DNA from: Stenotrophomonas_A sp035629025
GTDB taxonomy: Bacteria; Pseudomonadota; Gammaproteobacteria; Xanthomonadales; Xanthomonadaceae
Assembly (NCBI GenBank): GCA_035629025.1
Contig: DASPIU010000016.1
Location: forward strand, 1-64,000
Reading direction: 5' to 3'
DNA length: 64,000 nt
Shown here: one piece after another, positions 26,167-35,474 of the stretch
Layout of the letters: each line of letters begins with the position of its first letter
Position numbering within the stretch: the stretch's first letter is position 1
Notes under the pieces: model-generated
The model's database searches: none
Told to the model about the DNA's origin: nothing
The model's input: only the letters and a program-made list of their open reading frames with translations
Translations under genes and position numbers: made by a program

Positions 26167-26858
26167 CAGCGGTTCTCGCAGGTGGGTTCGGAAGCATTGT
26201 CACGCGATTGGCGTGAGGACGCAGCCTGCGCGCCACGGGCCAGGTACAGGCCGACCAGCACCAGCCAGGCCACGATCAGCACGATGGCACTTTTCTGCCC
26301 CAGGCCGCGCGGGCCAATGCGCAGCACCGCATGGGCGAACAGCACAGCGAAGGCGACCACGCCCAGCCACCCCGCCGGCGCGGCCAGCCGCTGCCAGCGC
26401 GGATCGCGGCGGAAGCGCCAGGATTGCAGAAGGATGGCGGCAATCACGCACAGGAAGGCGCCTTGCGCGGCCAACAGGTGGATACCGAGCGCGGCATTCG
26501 GGGCGTACTGCGGCAGGTAACTGTCGCCGATGGCCACTGTCGCCAGGCCCAGCGCCGCCGCGCAGAACAATCCCGTCACTGTCACGCTGCGCGCGCCAGG
26601 CGCCGCGCTGGCGCGCACGCCGAACGCCAGCCCGACGATCGCCAGTGCCAGCAGGCAGTAAGCCACGCGCAGCGACAGGCCATACGGACCGTGCAGATAA
26701 AGGCTCAACTGCGCCGTCGTCCAGGTGAGGTCGCCGCGCAGCAGTTGCAGCACCACCACCCACGCCACGAACGTGCAGCCCGCCGCCGCGGCGATCGCGC
26801 CGCTGCGCACCGCCCAGACAGGCAGCGCGGGAAGTTCTGAAAGCTCGCTCGACGACAT
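26166..26858 (-). CDS. DUF998-like membrane protein
   Basis: A 230-residue protein with six predicted membrane helices (starting at about residues 17, 62, 92, 122, 160 and 190), resembling the DUF998 family. The N-terminal 14 residues are acidic and soluble, and the C-terminal 22 polar. Function unknown. It is the first gene of a two-gene unit with ridA, and the overlapping TGATG couples them. It is divergent from mprF across a 231-base gap that contains TATGAT at 26925-26930, a possible -10 box for mprF, and no other gene. Confidence 0.72.
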   Translation of the reverse strand: MSSSELSELPALPVWAVRSGAIAAAAGCTFVAWVVVLQLLRGDLTWTTAQLSLYLHGPYGLSLRVAYCLLALAIVGLAFGVRASAAPGARSVTVTGLFCAAALGLATVAIGDSYLPQYAPNAALGIHLLAAQGAFLCVIAAILLQSWRFRRDPRWQRLAAPAGWLGVVAFAVLFAHAVLRIGPRGLGQKSAIVLIVAWLVLVGLYLARGAQAASSRQSRDNASEPTCENR

Positions 26859-27089
26859 ACGTTCCCCGGGCAGGCCACACAGCCGCCATCAGTGCGATGG
26901 CATCCGTGGCGATGGCAATGGCCTTATGATGCGCGCCTGCGCACGGCGGGGCCAAGGCCCGTGCCGTCGCTGCCTCTCCCCCGCCCGCCTTCCGGCCACC
27001 CAGATGCCCGCGAGCCAGTTCGAGCCACGCCGCACACCTGCGCCGGCCATGGCCTCCCGCGTTGCCCGCGTTCGACGAGACTGCCGTAC

Positions 27090-29666
27090 ATGACCGATCC
27101 CGCCGTTACCGCCCCGCCGCCCGCACCGCACAACGGCTGGCGCCGCGCCGTGCCGGTCGTTCTGAGCCTGGTGATCCTGGCGATGGCGCTGCGCGCGCTG
27201 TCGGCCGAGTTCAGCACGCACGGCTACGCCGCGATCCGCCATGCCTTCCACGACATCAGCGCGCGCCAGGTGGTGCTGACCCTGGTGCTGGGCCTGAGCA
27301 GCTACGCCTGCCTGGTGCTGTTTGACGCCATCGGCCTGCAACGCAGTGGCCGCCACTTGCACCCGGCGCGCATCGGCATCACCGCCTTTCTTGCCCACAC
27401 CGTCGGCCAGACGCTGGGCTTTGCCGCGCTTACCGGTGGCGCGGTGCGCCTGCGCGGCTATGGCCGGGTCGGCCTGAGCCTGGGCGAAATCGGCCAGGTC
27501 GTGCTGATGAGCACACTGGGCTTCGTCTTTGGTGCCTGGGTGCTGCTCGGTCTGGCGCTGGCGCTGGAACCGGCGGCCGCCGCGCTGGCGCTGCCGCTCA
27601 GGCCGGGCGCCGTGGCGGGCATCGGCATCGCGCTGCTGCTGGCCTTCGCGGCGATGCTGCTGGCGGTCGGTCGCAAGGGCCGCACGCTGATGCTCGGCAG
27701 CCACGCGCTGTGGCTGCCGGACTACCGCACTGTGCTCGGCGTCACCGTGCTCAGCGTGATCGAGCTCGGCCTGGCGGCGGGCGCGCTGTACGTGCTGCTG
27801 CCGCCGATCCCCGGTACCGACTACGTCGGTTTCGTCGGGCTGTACCTGGTCGCGGTGGTGGCCGGGCTGGTGTCGACCGTGCCGGCCGGCCTGGGCGTGT
27901 TCGAGTGGAGCCTGCTCAAACTGTTGCCGGGCGTGGCGCCGGCGGCGTTGCTGGCAGCGGCACTGGTGTATCGCGTCACCTACTACGTGTTCCCGATGCT
28001 GCTGGCCACGCTGATGGCGGCGGCCTCGGGCATGCGCCGGCCGGTCAGCCGCGGCACGGTGGCCGCGCGCGCCGCATGGCTGACGTTACGACCGTGGTTG
28101 CCGCAGGTCATCGCCATTGCCGCGTTTGCAATTGGTGCGGCGCTGGTGATCGAAGGCACGCTGCCGATGCCGCGCCGCTGGGAAGGCGTGGCGCCGTTGC
28201 CCTTGGTGGAAACCTCGCACCTGCTGGCGAGTCTGGGTGGCGTGGCCTTGCTGCTGATCGGCCAGGGCTTGCAGCGCCGCAGCCATGCGGCCTGGGCGCT
28301 GGCGCTGGCGGTATGCATTGCCCTGCCGCTGCCGGCATGGCTGCGCGGCGGCCACATGCCGGTGGCGCTGGGTGCGCTGCTGGTGGCGCTGGCGCTGTGG
28401 GTGTCGCGGCGCGAGTTCTATCGCGAAGGCGCGCTGCTCGACGAAGCCTGGTCATGGCCGTGGCTGCGCAACCTCGGCCTGGTCCTGGTGGCGACGGTGT
28501 GGCTGCTGTTCTTCGTCTACAGCCACGTCGAATACCAGCGCGAGTTGTGGTGGGAGTTCGCCACCTCGGCCAATGCACCGCGCGCCTTGCGTGCGCTGTT
28601 GCTGGTGTCGGTAGCGGTGGTCGCCTTCGGCCTGGCGCGACTTCTGCACAGCACCCGCCGCCCGCTGCCGCCGGCCGACGACGCCGCACTCGACGCGCTG
28701 GCACCGATCCTGGCGCAATGCGGCGACACCCAGGCCTGCCTGGCGCTGACCGGCGACAAGGCACTGCTGCGCGATGAAGCTGGGCGCGGCTTTGTGATGA
28801 TGCAGCGCTATGGCGGCTCATTGATCTCGATGGGCGACCCGGTCGGCCCACCGGAGGTGGTGCGCGGGCTGATCTGGCGCTTCCGCGAGGAAGCCGACCG
28901 CCTCGGCCTGCGCCCGGTGTTCTACCAGGTCGGTGATCAGCATTGGCAGACCTATCTAGACCTCGGTCTTACCCTGGTCAAGCTGGGTGAAGAAGCCGTG
29001 GTGCCGATCGCCGGCTTCCAGCTGGAAGGCCGCGAGCGCGCGGACCTGCGCCAGGCTCATAACCGTGGCAAGCGCAGCGGCCTGGCCTTCCGCGTGCTGG
29101 CCGCGGAACAGGTGCCCGACGTGCTGCCGCGGCTGGAGGAAATCTCGCGGCAATGGCTGGATGAAAAGGCTGGTGAGGAAAAGGGGTTCTCGCTCGGCAG
29201 TTTCGACCCGGCCTACCTTTCGCGTTTTCCGCTGGCGGTCGTCGAGCATGAAGGGCGCGTGGTTGCCTTTGCCAACCTGTGGTGCGCGCCGGCCGGCGGC
29301 GAGCTGTCGGTGGACCTGATGCGGCACATTGGCGACGCGCCCAAGGGCACGATGGATTATCTGTTCGTCGAGCTGTTCCTGTGGGGCGCGGCGCACGGTT
29401 ACCAGCGTTTTTCGCTGGGCATGGCGCCGTTGTCGGGCCTGGCCCAGCATCGCCTGGCCGGGCGCTGGAATCGCTTTGCCAACCTGGTCGCGCGGCATGG
29501 CGAGCGCTTCTATGGTTTCAGTGGGCTGCGACGGTTCAAGTCGAAGTTCTCGCCGCAATGGCGGCCGCGCTATTTGGTGGCACCGGGCGGCATGCACCTG
29601 CCGGCCGCCCTGCTCGATGTCACCCGACTGATCTCGTTGGACCCGCGCCGCCGCGATCGCGATTGA
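27090..29666 (+). CDS. mprF: Bifunctional aminoacyl-phosphatidylglycerol synthase/flippase MprF
   Basis: An 858-residue membrane protein. About 14 helices fill residues 15-530; the first half (lysylphosphatidylglycerol synthase TM region) is the flippase. The C-terminal cytosolic DUF2156 domain (about 545-850) is the transferase that moves an amino acid (usually Lys or Ala) from charged tRNA to phosphatidylglycerol; ISMGDPVGPPE and FYQVGDQHWQTYLDLG are its family blocks. The product makes the membrane less negative. The start MTDPAVTAPP was chosen after a long upstream open frame with no matching sequence. A hydrolase of the AcvB/VirJ type faces it. Confidence 0.93.
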   Translation: MTDPAVTAPPPAPHNGWRRAVPVVLSLVILAMALRALSAEFSTHGYAAIRHAFHDISARQVVLTLVLGLSSYACLVLFDAIGLQRSGRHLHPARIGITAFLAHTVGQTLGFAALTGGAVRLRGYGRVGLSLGEIGQVVLMSTLGFVFGAWVLLGLALALEPAAAALALPLRPGAVAGIGIALLLAFAAMLLAVGRKGRTLMLGSHALWLPDYRTVLGVTVLSVIELGLAAGALYVLLPPIPGTDYVGFVGLYLVAVVAGLVSTVPAGLGVFEWSLLKLLPGVAPAALLAAALVYRVTYYVFPMLLATLMAAASGMRRPVSRGTVAARAAWLTLRPWLPQVIAIAAFAIGAALVIEGTLPMPRRWEGVAPLPLVETSHLLASLGGVALLLIGQGLQRRSHAAWALALAVCIALPLPAWLRGGHMPVALGALLVALALWVSRREFYREGALLDEAWSWPWLRNLGLVLVATVWLLFFVYSHVEYQRELWWEFATSANAPRALRALLLVSVAVVAFGLARLLHSTRRPLPPADDAALDALAPILAQCGDTQACLALTGDKALLRDEAGRGFVMMQRYGGSLISMGDPVGPPEVVRGLIWRFREEADRLGLRPVFYQVGDQHWQTYLDLGLTLVKLGEEAVVPIAGFQLEGRERADLRQAHNRGKRSGLAFRVLAAEQVPDVLPRLEEISRQWLDEKAGEEKGFSLGSFDPAYLSRFPLAVVEHEGRVVAFANLWCAPAGGELSVDLMRHIGDAPKGTMDYLFVELFLWGAAHGYQRFSLGMAPLSGLAQHRLAGRWNRFANLVARHGERFYGFSGLRRFKSKFSPQWRPRYLVAPGGMHLPAALLDVTRLISLDPRRRDRD

Positions 29667-29738
29667 GTGCGGCGGCGTGCGCGCCGGAATCCGGCCGGGC
29701 GCGCTGCTTTGATGGGTGCGCTGCTCTGATGGACGCGC

Positions 29739-29905
29739 TGTAGGAGCGGCTCTTGTGGCCTTGGGCCATCAGCCGCGACCGTGATCCGACAGCGCGCGTC
29801 TTCGCTTGTCGGGGCTGAAGCCCCTCCTACAGGAGCGGCTGCGGCGGCCGGCCGTGATCCGACAGCTCGCGACTTCGTTCGGTCGGGGCCCAAGCCCCTC
29901 CTACA
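29739..29905. repeat. Dispersed palindromic repeat, family 3, double unit
   Basis: Two units in tandem share the segment CCTACAGGAG near 29826-29835. Unit one (29739-29830) begins TGTAGGAGCGGCTCTTGTGG and ends GGGGCTGAAGCCCCTCCTACA. Unit two (29829-29905) repeats GTGATCCGACAG and ends GCCCCTCCTACA. They fill the 234-base gap between the convergent mprF and virJ genes. Before them, 29690-29735 has a short near-repeat (GGGTGCGCTGCT and GGACGCGCTG). No gene lies here. Confidence 0.82.
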
Positions 29906-31277
29906 ACGCTGGCGGCGGGGTCTTGCCCAGTTCGCGCACGATCAGCTCCGCCAGCGTCGCGTAGTCGCCCTTGAAATGGTGGTCACCCGGCAACGGAAAG
30001 CGCCGCGTGGCATTGGCCGGCAACTCCGGGCACAGCGTGTCCGCGTCAGCCTCGCCATAGATGCATAGCGTGCGCGCCGGATCGAGCCGGGCAATTTCCG
30101 GAGCGATCGGCAAACCTTCGTCGTCAGAACCCAACCAGTTGCTGACATGGAATTCGTAATCAGCCAGCTTGCCCACCGACAGCAGCGCGGTCAGCGCCAA
30201 CTGCTTGCGCGTGGCCGCCGGCAGATGCGCGATGGCCGCAGGCAACACATCGGCGCCCTGCGAAAAACCGATCAGCACCAGCTTGGGCCGCTGCCAGCGA
30301 TGCGCGTAGAAACGCGCGATGCGATCCAGGTCGGCGGCAAAGCCGGCCGGCGTGCGCTCGCTCCAGAAGTAGCGCAGCGAATCCACGCCGACCACCGAGA
30401 TGCCGGACGCGGCGAGCTTGGCGGCGACCTGCTTGTCCAGCCCGGCCCAACCACCGTCGCCGGAAACAAAGATCGCGAAAGTATCGCCCTGCCCTTGCGC
30501 CGGCACCTCGACCACGGGCAAGCCCTGCAGATCGGCCGGCGGCGGCGGCAGGCTGACGCCGCGCTGGCTGCCGAGCGAACGCACTGCCGCGCGCAGCCCC
30601 GGCAACAGGTCGCCATCGCTGCCGCGCTCCAGCACCCGCGCCTGGGCGACGCCGGCGACCAGATCGGGCGACGCGGGCTTGGCGCAGCGCGCACCCGGCG
30701 CGGCCTTGGCCGCCAGCCACGGCACCGGCAGCTTCGCCGCCTGCAGCGTTCCGCCCTCGCCCACGCCAGCGCCGCATACCCCGCGCGGCGGCACCGCGGC
30801 CGGGCACAGGTCATCGGTCAGCACGCCGGCCAGCACATTGGCCGGCGCCTGCGCGGCCACCGCATAGACCAGCGCCGAACCTTCGCCGTCGCCGACCAGC
30901 AGCGGCAGGCGATAGGTGGGGATGTGCAGGTAGGCCTGCACATAGCGCGAGAAGTTCTCCACGTCGCCGGAGGAGAACACGCACTTGCCCGGGTCCTTGC
31001 CCAGCACTTCATAGAGGTGGGCGGTATCGACCATCGCCACCAGCGCGCCGTCCGCGCGCAATGCCTCGGCCTGGCGCTGGCGCGCGGCGGCGTTGCGGCG
31101 ATCACCGGCAAACCACAGCACCACGCGCTGCGGCTCTTCCTGCGGCTGCAGCACCGGCACGTTCTCGAAGCGGCCATGCGAGACCTGCTGCGGCGCCGGC
31201 TCGGGGGCGGCGGTGGCGACGGGAATGGCCAGCGCCCAGGCGGCGGGCAGGACGCGGATCAGGTCACGAAGAGGCAT
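29901..31277 (-). CDS. virJ: AcvB/VirJ family aminoacyl-phosphatidylglycerol hydrolase
   Basis: A 458-residue exported protein with a signal peptide to about residue 24. It has two alpha/beta-hydrolase halves, as in AcvB. The C-terminal VirJ domain (about 255-455) has the nucleophile elbow GFSQG (Ser339), an acidic residue near 411 (YGEADADT) and histidines in GDHHFKGDY (433-434). The N-terminal half has only a degenerate VGDGEGS elbow. In Agrobacterium AcvB hydrolyses lysyl-phosphatidylglycerol made by an MprF relative, and the facing mprF gene supports that role here. Older names call this family a virulence factor, which should not be taken literally. Confidence 0.88.
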   Translation of the reverse strand: MPLRDLIRVLPAAWALAIPVATAAPEPAPQQVSHGRFENVPVLQPQEEPQRVVLWFAGDRRNAAARQRQAEALRADGALVAMVDTAHLYEVLGKDPGKCVFSSGDVENFSRYVQAYLHIPTYRLPLLVGDGEGSALVYAVAAQAPANVLAGVLTDDLCPAAVPPRGVCGAGVGEGGTLQAAKLPVPWLAAKAAPGARCAKPASPDLVAGVAQARVLERGSDGDLLPGLRAAVRSLGSQRGVSLPPPPADLQGLPVVEVPAQGQGDTFAIFVSGDGGWAGLDKQVAAKLAASGISVVGVDSLRYFWSERTPAGFAADLDRIARFYAHRWQRPKLVLIGFSQGADVLPAAIAHLPAATRKQLALTALLSVGKLADYEFHVSNWLGSDDEGLPIAPEIARLDPARTLCIYGEADADTLCPELPANATRRFPLPGDHHFKGDYATLAELIVRELGKTPPPAL

Positions 31278-31333
31278 GGGCAGGGTCGGTAGAAGAGGAA
31301 GGCGCCACCACGGCGGCGGTCATTCAAAGCAGG

Positions 31334-31516
31334 TCAGTCGGCGCCGGGATGGCGCAGACGCCATTGCGCCAGGGCCTTGCGATAGCGCTCCAGCTCGTCG
31401 GCATACAGGTCCAGCACGCACAGCGGGCAACCGCTGCCGCAGCACTCGTCCGGGCCGGGCTCAAGCGGCGGCTCGGGACGCGGATCGTGGGCGAGGTCTG
31501 CGGCGGGATCGGGCAT
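31334..31516 (-). CDS. Oxidoreductase-like domain protein
   Basis: A 60-residue protein. The motif ECCGSGCPLCVLDLYADELERYR, with four cysteines, is the whole oxidoreductase-like domain of unknown function found at the N-terminus of some eukaryotic proteins and alone in proteobacteria. The cysteines probably bind metal. ATG 31516 starts just before the acidic/proline run; a GTG at 31537 is the alternative. Confidence 0.8.
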   Translation of the reverse strand: MPDPAADLAHDPRPEPPLEPGPDECCGSGCPLCVLDLYADELERYRKALAQWRLRHPGAD

Positions 31517-31589
31517 GGCGAGGAAGGCAGGCAACACCGGGCCATTCTAGCCAGTCGCCGGGCATGCGCAGTGAGTGCGGCGCGGGTGT

Positions 31590-32207
31590 TCAGCCGATGG
31601 CGCGGCGCAGGTTGGCGCGCGCCTGTGCATCGCAGCGCGCATGGAACCAGTCGCTGAGATAGATGCGCGGCTGCGCCAGCACGCCACGCAGAAAACGGCG
31701 GCGGTTGATGCGGTACAGAAAGCCAGGCACGTGGTCGCGGTATTCCTTGGCGATGGCCTGGTCATAGGCGTCGAACTGCGCGGGCGACGCGGCAAGGATC
31801 GCCATGTCGCAATCGAGCATCAACGCGGCGTCCGCATCCACGTCCTGCGGGCGCAACTGGCCGTGGCGCGCGGTCAACGCGATCAGCTGGGCCACGCGCT
31901 CAAGGTCGATGTCGGCCTGCGGCCACCAGCGGGCGATGGTGGCCTTGGCCAGCTCGGCCGAGCGCGCCTCGTTGTCGCGGCGCCCGGCCTCGTGTATGGC
32001 GTCGTGGAACAGCAGGGCCAGCGCGGTTTCGCGCGGCTGCCGCCAGCCAGGGCCAGCGTCCACACCGGCGAATTCGTGCAGCACCGCTTCGATGTGGCCC
32101 CAGTGATGATAGGCGCGTGGCGGGTTGGCGTAGGCCTCACCCAGCTCGCGCCACTGGTCCGGCTGCAGGCTCAGCGGGACGAGGGCCTGGATCGAGGGCG
32201 TGTCCAT
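31590..32207 (-). CDS. HD-domain predicted metal-dependent phosphohydrolase
   Basis: A 205-residue HD-fold protein. Metal ligands are visible as the histidine of YHHWGHIEAVL (about residue 38), HD in LLFHDAIH (about 68-69) and Asp in LDCDMAILAAS (about 132). The order matches the COG4339 predicted hydrolase group, often found in gammaproteobacteria. The substrate, probably a nucleotide, is unknown. The neighbouring gene thpR lies on the same strand 39 bases upstream. Confidence 0.82.
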   Translation of the reverse strand: MDTPSIQALVPLSLQPDQWRELGEAYANPPRAYHHWGHIEAVLHEFAGVDAGPGWRQPRETALALLFHDAIHEAGRRDNEARSAELAKATIARWWPQADIDLERVAQLIALTARHGQLRPQDVDADAALMLDCDMAILAASPAQFDAYDQAIAKEYRDHVPGFLYRINRRRFLRGVLAQPRIYLSDWFHARCDAQARANLRRAIG

Positions 32208-32246
32208 GCGCGCAGCCTAGCCGGCCGCGGCAGCGACGCCAAGCGC

Positions 32247-32852
32247 TCAGCCCTGCAGCGGCCAGCGCCCTTCTTCGCGGTACAGCGCCTCGCCGCGCAC
32301 GCTGCGCAACAGCGACAGCGAGTCCACCTGCCAGGCCAGGGGCGCGGGCAAGGGCTGCGGGGTCAATCCCTGGCGGTCATAGAGCAGGGTCAGGTGCGGC
32401 GTGAACGCAGCCACGCGGCCAATGCCCTCGCGCGCCAGCGCCTGGGCCAGCTCGCGATACAGCGCTGTCACGCCAGCGATGCCGGCGCCCTCGCCCAGGG
32501 CGATGAGCGGATGTTCGCGGCGCTGTCCGCCGAAACTGCCGATGCGGTCGAAGGCCAGGGCGAACGGCGCCACCCGCAGCGACTGCGCGGCGCGTTGCGC
32601 GCCGGCCAGCAACGCCGGCGGCAGGCCGGCGTATTCGCCCAGGTAATGCAGGGTCACATGCAGGCGTTCGCGCGAGACAGCCCGCGCCGAGGGCAGCTGC
32701 GCCCGCAGCGATTGCGCCGCCGCATGCGCCGCGTCGGCCACGGCCGGCGGCGGGCACAGGGCGAAGAACAGACGCTCCAGCGGACGCGCGTCGCCGAAGC
32801 CCAGGCTCAACTGCGCCTCGGCCGAGGACAGGAACAGGAAATGCCGCTTCAT
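32247..32852 (-). CDS. thpR: RNA 2',3'-cyclic phosphodiesterase ThpR
   Basis: A 201-residue 2H phosphoesterase. The two HxTx motifs are HVTLHYLG (about residue 73) and HLTLLYD (about 160). ERLFFALCPP marks the first beta strand of the fold. From ATG 32852 there is an N-terminal tail of about 26 residues before that strand, ending SLGFGDARPLE, which looks natural. It opens 2',3'-cyclic phosphates and also ligates tRNA halves in vitro in family members. Confidence 0.9.
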   Translation of the reverse strand: MKRHFLFLSSAEAQLSLGFGDARPLERLFFALCPPPAVADAAHAAAQSLRAQLPSARAVSRERLHVTLHYLGEYAGLPPALLAGAQRAAQSLRVAPFALAFDRIGSFGGQRREHPLIALGEGAGIAGVTALYRELAQALAREGIGRVAAFTPHLTLLYDRQGLTPQPLPAPLAWQVDSLSLLRSVRGEALYREEGRWPLQG

Positions 32853-32989
32853 GCGCTCACACCGGCCGCCGCCGACGCTGGAAAGGGCGGCGGATACTAG
32901 CAGACCGGCGCCGCGTGCCGACGCCCGAAAACCGGCATACACTGGCTCCAGCCCCACTGGCGGCGGCGCAACCGCCGCGGGAGACGCAG

Positions 32990-34171
32990 ATGGCTACGCT
33001 CATTTCCCTCGTGCTCGCCACGGCAGCCGCGACGGCCGCCGTGCCGCCGCCTGCGCCAGCGCACGCGGACATCACTGAAGTGCAGATCGATGGCGTGGCC
33101 GGCACAGATGCCACCGTACCTGCCACCGCCGACGTGGCGCCGGCGCTGCCGCCACCTTCGCCACAGACCCTGTTCGCGGTGCCGCCGGAGTTGCGGCGCC
33201 TGGTGCGGGACAAGGTCGCCTCGCATGGTTCGCGCGCCGAACGCGTACGCGCCCTGGTCCACCTGATCTTCGACGAGGACGCGCTGGCCCTGCGCTATGA
33301 AACCGTGGCCACCCACAGCGTGGCCGAGACCTATGCGCTGCGCAGCGCCAACTGCCTGTCGTTCACGCTGTTCTTCGTGGCCCTCGCCCGCGAAGCGGAC
33401 ATCGACGCGCGCGCGCAGGAAGTCGGCCAGGTGCTCAGCTGGTGGCAGGACCAGCGCACGATCTACAACTTCGGCCACGTCAACGCGCAGATCCGCGTGG
33501 ACGGCCGCGCCGGCACCGTCGACCTGGACGCCAGCGTGCTGATGGACAAGCGCGGGCCACGGGTCATCAGTGACGAGCGCCTGTTCGCGCACTACTACAA
33601 CAACCGCGGCAGCGAGCTGATGGCCGCCAACCAGAACGGCGCGGCGCGGCAGTATTACGAACAGGCGTTGCGCATGGACAGCACCCTGCCCAACATCTGG
33701 AACAACCTGGGCGTGCTGGAGGCGCGCGAAGGCCACCTGGACGCGGCGGCCAAGGCCTACGCGCAGGCGCTGCGGCTCAACCCCTCGCATGTGGCCAGTC
33801 TCTCCAACTCGATGAATCTGTATCGCCGCCTGGGCGACACCGCCAACGCCGATGCGATCCTGCGCCGGCTCGACGAGATCCGCGCGGTGGACCCGTTCTA
33901 CCAGTTCATGGCCGGGCGCCAGGCCGAAAGCGGCGGCCACTACGACAAGGCGATCGCCCACTACCGTCGCGCGATTTCTCTCTACCCCAGCGCGCATCAG
34001 TTCCACTTCGGCCTGGCCCGGGTCTACTTCCTCAACGGCAACAGCCGCCTGGCCGAACGTGAGATGCGCCGCGCCCGCGACCTGGGTCCGGAGAACGACC
34101 GCACCCGTTACCAGGCAAAACTCGAAGGCCTGCAACGGCTGGAGCGCTCCGGCGCGCTCAGCGCGCACTGA
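32990..34171 (+). CDS. Exported transglutaminase-like/TPR protein
   Basis: A 393-residue exported protein with an Ala/Pro-rich signal region (about 1-26). Residues about 75-200 have a transglutaminase-like core: Cys in SANCLSFTLFF, His in NFGHVNAQI and Asp in VDLDASVL in the right order for a Cys-His-Asp site. Five or so TPR repeats follow (YNNRGSELMAANQNGAARQYYEQAL, IWNNLGVLEAREGH and later). Such proteins are known in xanthomonads without a tested role. It could be a peptide-processing or scaffolding factor in the periplasm. The start has AGACGCAG before it. Confidence 0.78.
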   Translation: MATLISLVLATAAATAAVPPPAPAHADITEVQIDGVAGTDATVPATADVAPALPPPSPQTLFAVPPELRRLVRDKVASHGSRAERVRALVHLIFDEDALALRYETVATHSVAETYALRSANCLSFTLFFVALAREADIDARAQEVGQVLSWWQDQRTIYNFGHVNAQIRVDGRAGTVDLDASVLMDKRGPRVISDERLFAHYYNNRGSELMAANQNGAARQYYEQALRMDSTLPNIWNNLGVLEAREGHLDAAAKAYAQALRLNPSHVASLSNSMNLYRRLGDTANADAILRRLDEIRAVDPFYQFMAGRQAESGGHYDKAIAHYRRAISLYPSAHQFHFGLARVYFLNGNSRLAEREMRRARDLGPENDRTRYQAKLEGLQRLERSGALSAH

Positions 34172-34272
34172 GCGCGCGGAAAGCAGTTTCCTGAGACTGC
34201 AACGCGAATGCATGTCACCGGCACGCGGCCGGCGGGCATCATGGCACTCCCCCCTTGCAGAGTGCCTCCCCC

Positions 34273-35379
34273 ATGGCTGACTCCCACGTTTCGACCGCAA
34301 AACTGTTCACCCCGACCATGCTGGGCGCGATCCCGCTGGCCAACCGCATCGTGATGGCTCCGCTCACCCGCAACCGTGCGGTCGCCGGGCAAGTGCCCAA
34401 TCCCCTCGCCATCGAGTACTACGCCCAGCGCGCCAGCGCCGGCCTGATCGTGGCCGAGGGCACGCAGATCAACCCGCTGGGCCAGGGCTATCTGGATACT
34501 CCGGGCATCTACAGCGCCGCGCAGATTGAAGGCTGGAAGCGTGTGACCGAAGCCGTACACGCGCGCGGCGGGCGCATCGTCGTGCAGTTGTGGCACGTGG
34601 GACGGATTTCCCACACCAGCCTGCTGCCCCCGGGGCAGGTGCCGGTGGCGCCGAGTGCGCTGCGTGCCAACGCCAAGACCTTCACCGCGAAGGGCTTCGA
34701 GGAAGTTTCCGCGCCGCGCGCGCTGGCGCTGGACGAGATCCCCGCGTTGCTCGCCGACTACGCCCGCGCCGCGCGCAACGCCATCGAGGCTGGCTTCGAC
34801 GGGGTCGAGGTGCATGCGGCCAACGGTTATCTGATCGACCAGTTCCTGCGCGACGGCAGCAACCACCGCGACGACGCCTACGGCGGCAGCATCGAGAACC
34901 GTACCCGCCTGCTCGCCGAAGTGATGCAGGCGGTGGCCGCCGAGATCGGCGCTGAGCGCAGCGGCGTGCGTCTGTCGCCGGTGACCCCGGTCAACGACGC
35001 GCACGACAGCCAGCCACAGGCGCTGTTCGAGCGCGCGGTCGAGCGCCTGGATGCGATCGGCGGGCTGGCTTTCGTGCACGTCATCGAGGGCGCCACCGGC
35101 GGCCCGCGCGATGTCGCGCCGTTCGACTTCGCCGCGCTGCGGGCGAAATTCCGTGGCGCATGGATTGCCAACAATGGCTACGACAAGGCGATGGCCGAAC
35201 AGGCGATCGCCTCCGGCTACGCCGACGCGGTGGCCTTCGGCCGCGCCTACATCGCCAATCCCGATCTGGTCGAGCGCCTGCGCCTCGATGCACCGCTCAA
35301 CGAGCTCGATGCCGCCACGCTGTATGGCGGTGGTGCGAAGGGTTATGCGGACTATCCGACGCTGGCGCAGGCGGGCTGA
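34273..35379 (+). CDS. Alkene reductase, old yellow enzyme family
   Basis: A 368-residue FMN-dependent TIM barrel that reduces activated C=C bonds with NAD(P)H. APLTRNRA near the N-terminus binds FMN. HAANGYLIDQFLRD supplies the substrate-binding His/Asn pair, followed by the catalytic Tyr in RDDAYGGSIENR. AVAFGRAYIANPDL closes the FMN phosphate site. NemA is the nearest well-known relative. ATG 34273 was chosen; the TTG at 34255 is less likely. Confidence 0.93.
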   Translation: MADSHVSTAKLFTPTMLGAIPLANRIVMAPLTRNRAVAGQVPNPLAIEYYAQRASAGLIVAEGTQINPLGQGYLDTPGIYSAAQIEGWKRVTEAVHARGGRIVVQLWHVGRISHTSLLPPGQVPVAPSALRANAKTFTAKGFEEVSAPRALALDEIPALLADYARAARNAIEAGFDGVEVHAANGYLIDQFLRDGSNHRDDAYGGSIENRTRLLAEVMQAVAAEIGAERSGVRLSPVTPVNDAHDSQPQALFERAVERLDAIGGLAFVHVIEGATGGPRDVAPFDFAALRAKFRGAWIANNGYDKAMAEQAIASGYADAVAFGRAYIANPDLVERLRLDAPLNELDAATLYGGGAKGYADYPTLAQAG

Positions 35380-35474
35380 AGCCACAGGCAGGCGCGGTGC
35401 CGGCCGAAGTCACGCGCTGACGGCCGGCCCACCTGCTTTGCTAGGATCGCCGCGACCGCCGCGGAGATCCGCCC

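Noticed and set aside
29901..31277. VirJ as evidence of a type IV secretion or virulence locus
   Set aside because: No secretion genes are nearby. The facing mprF gene supports a role in lipid turnover instead.
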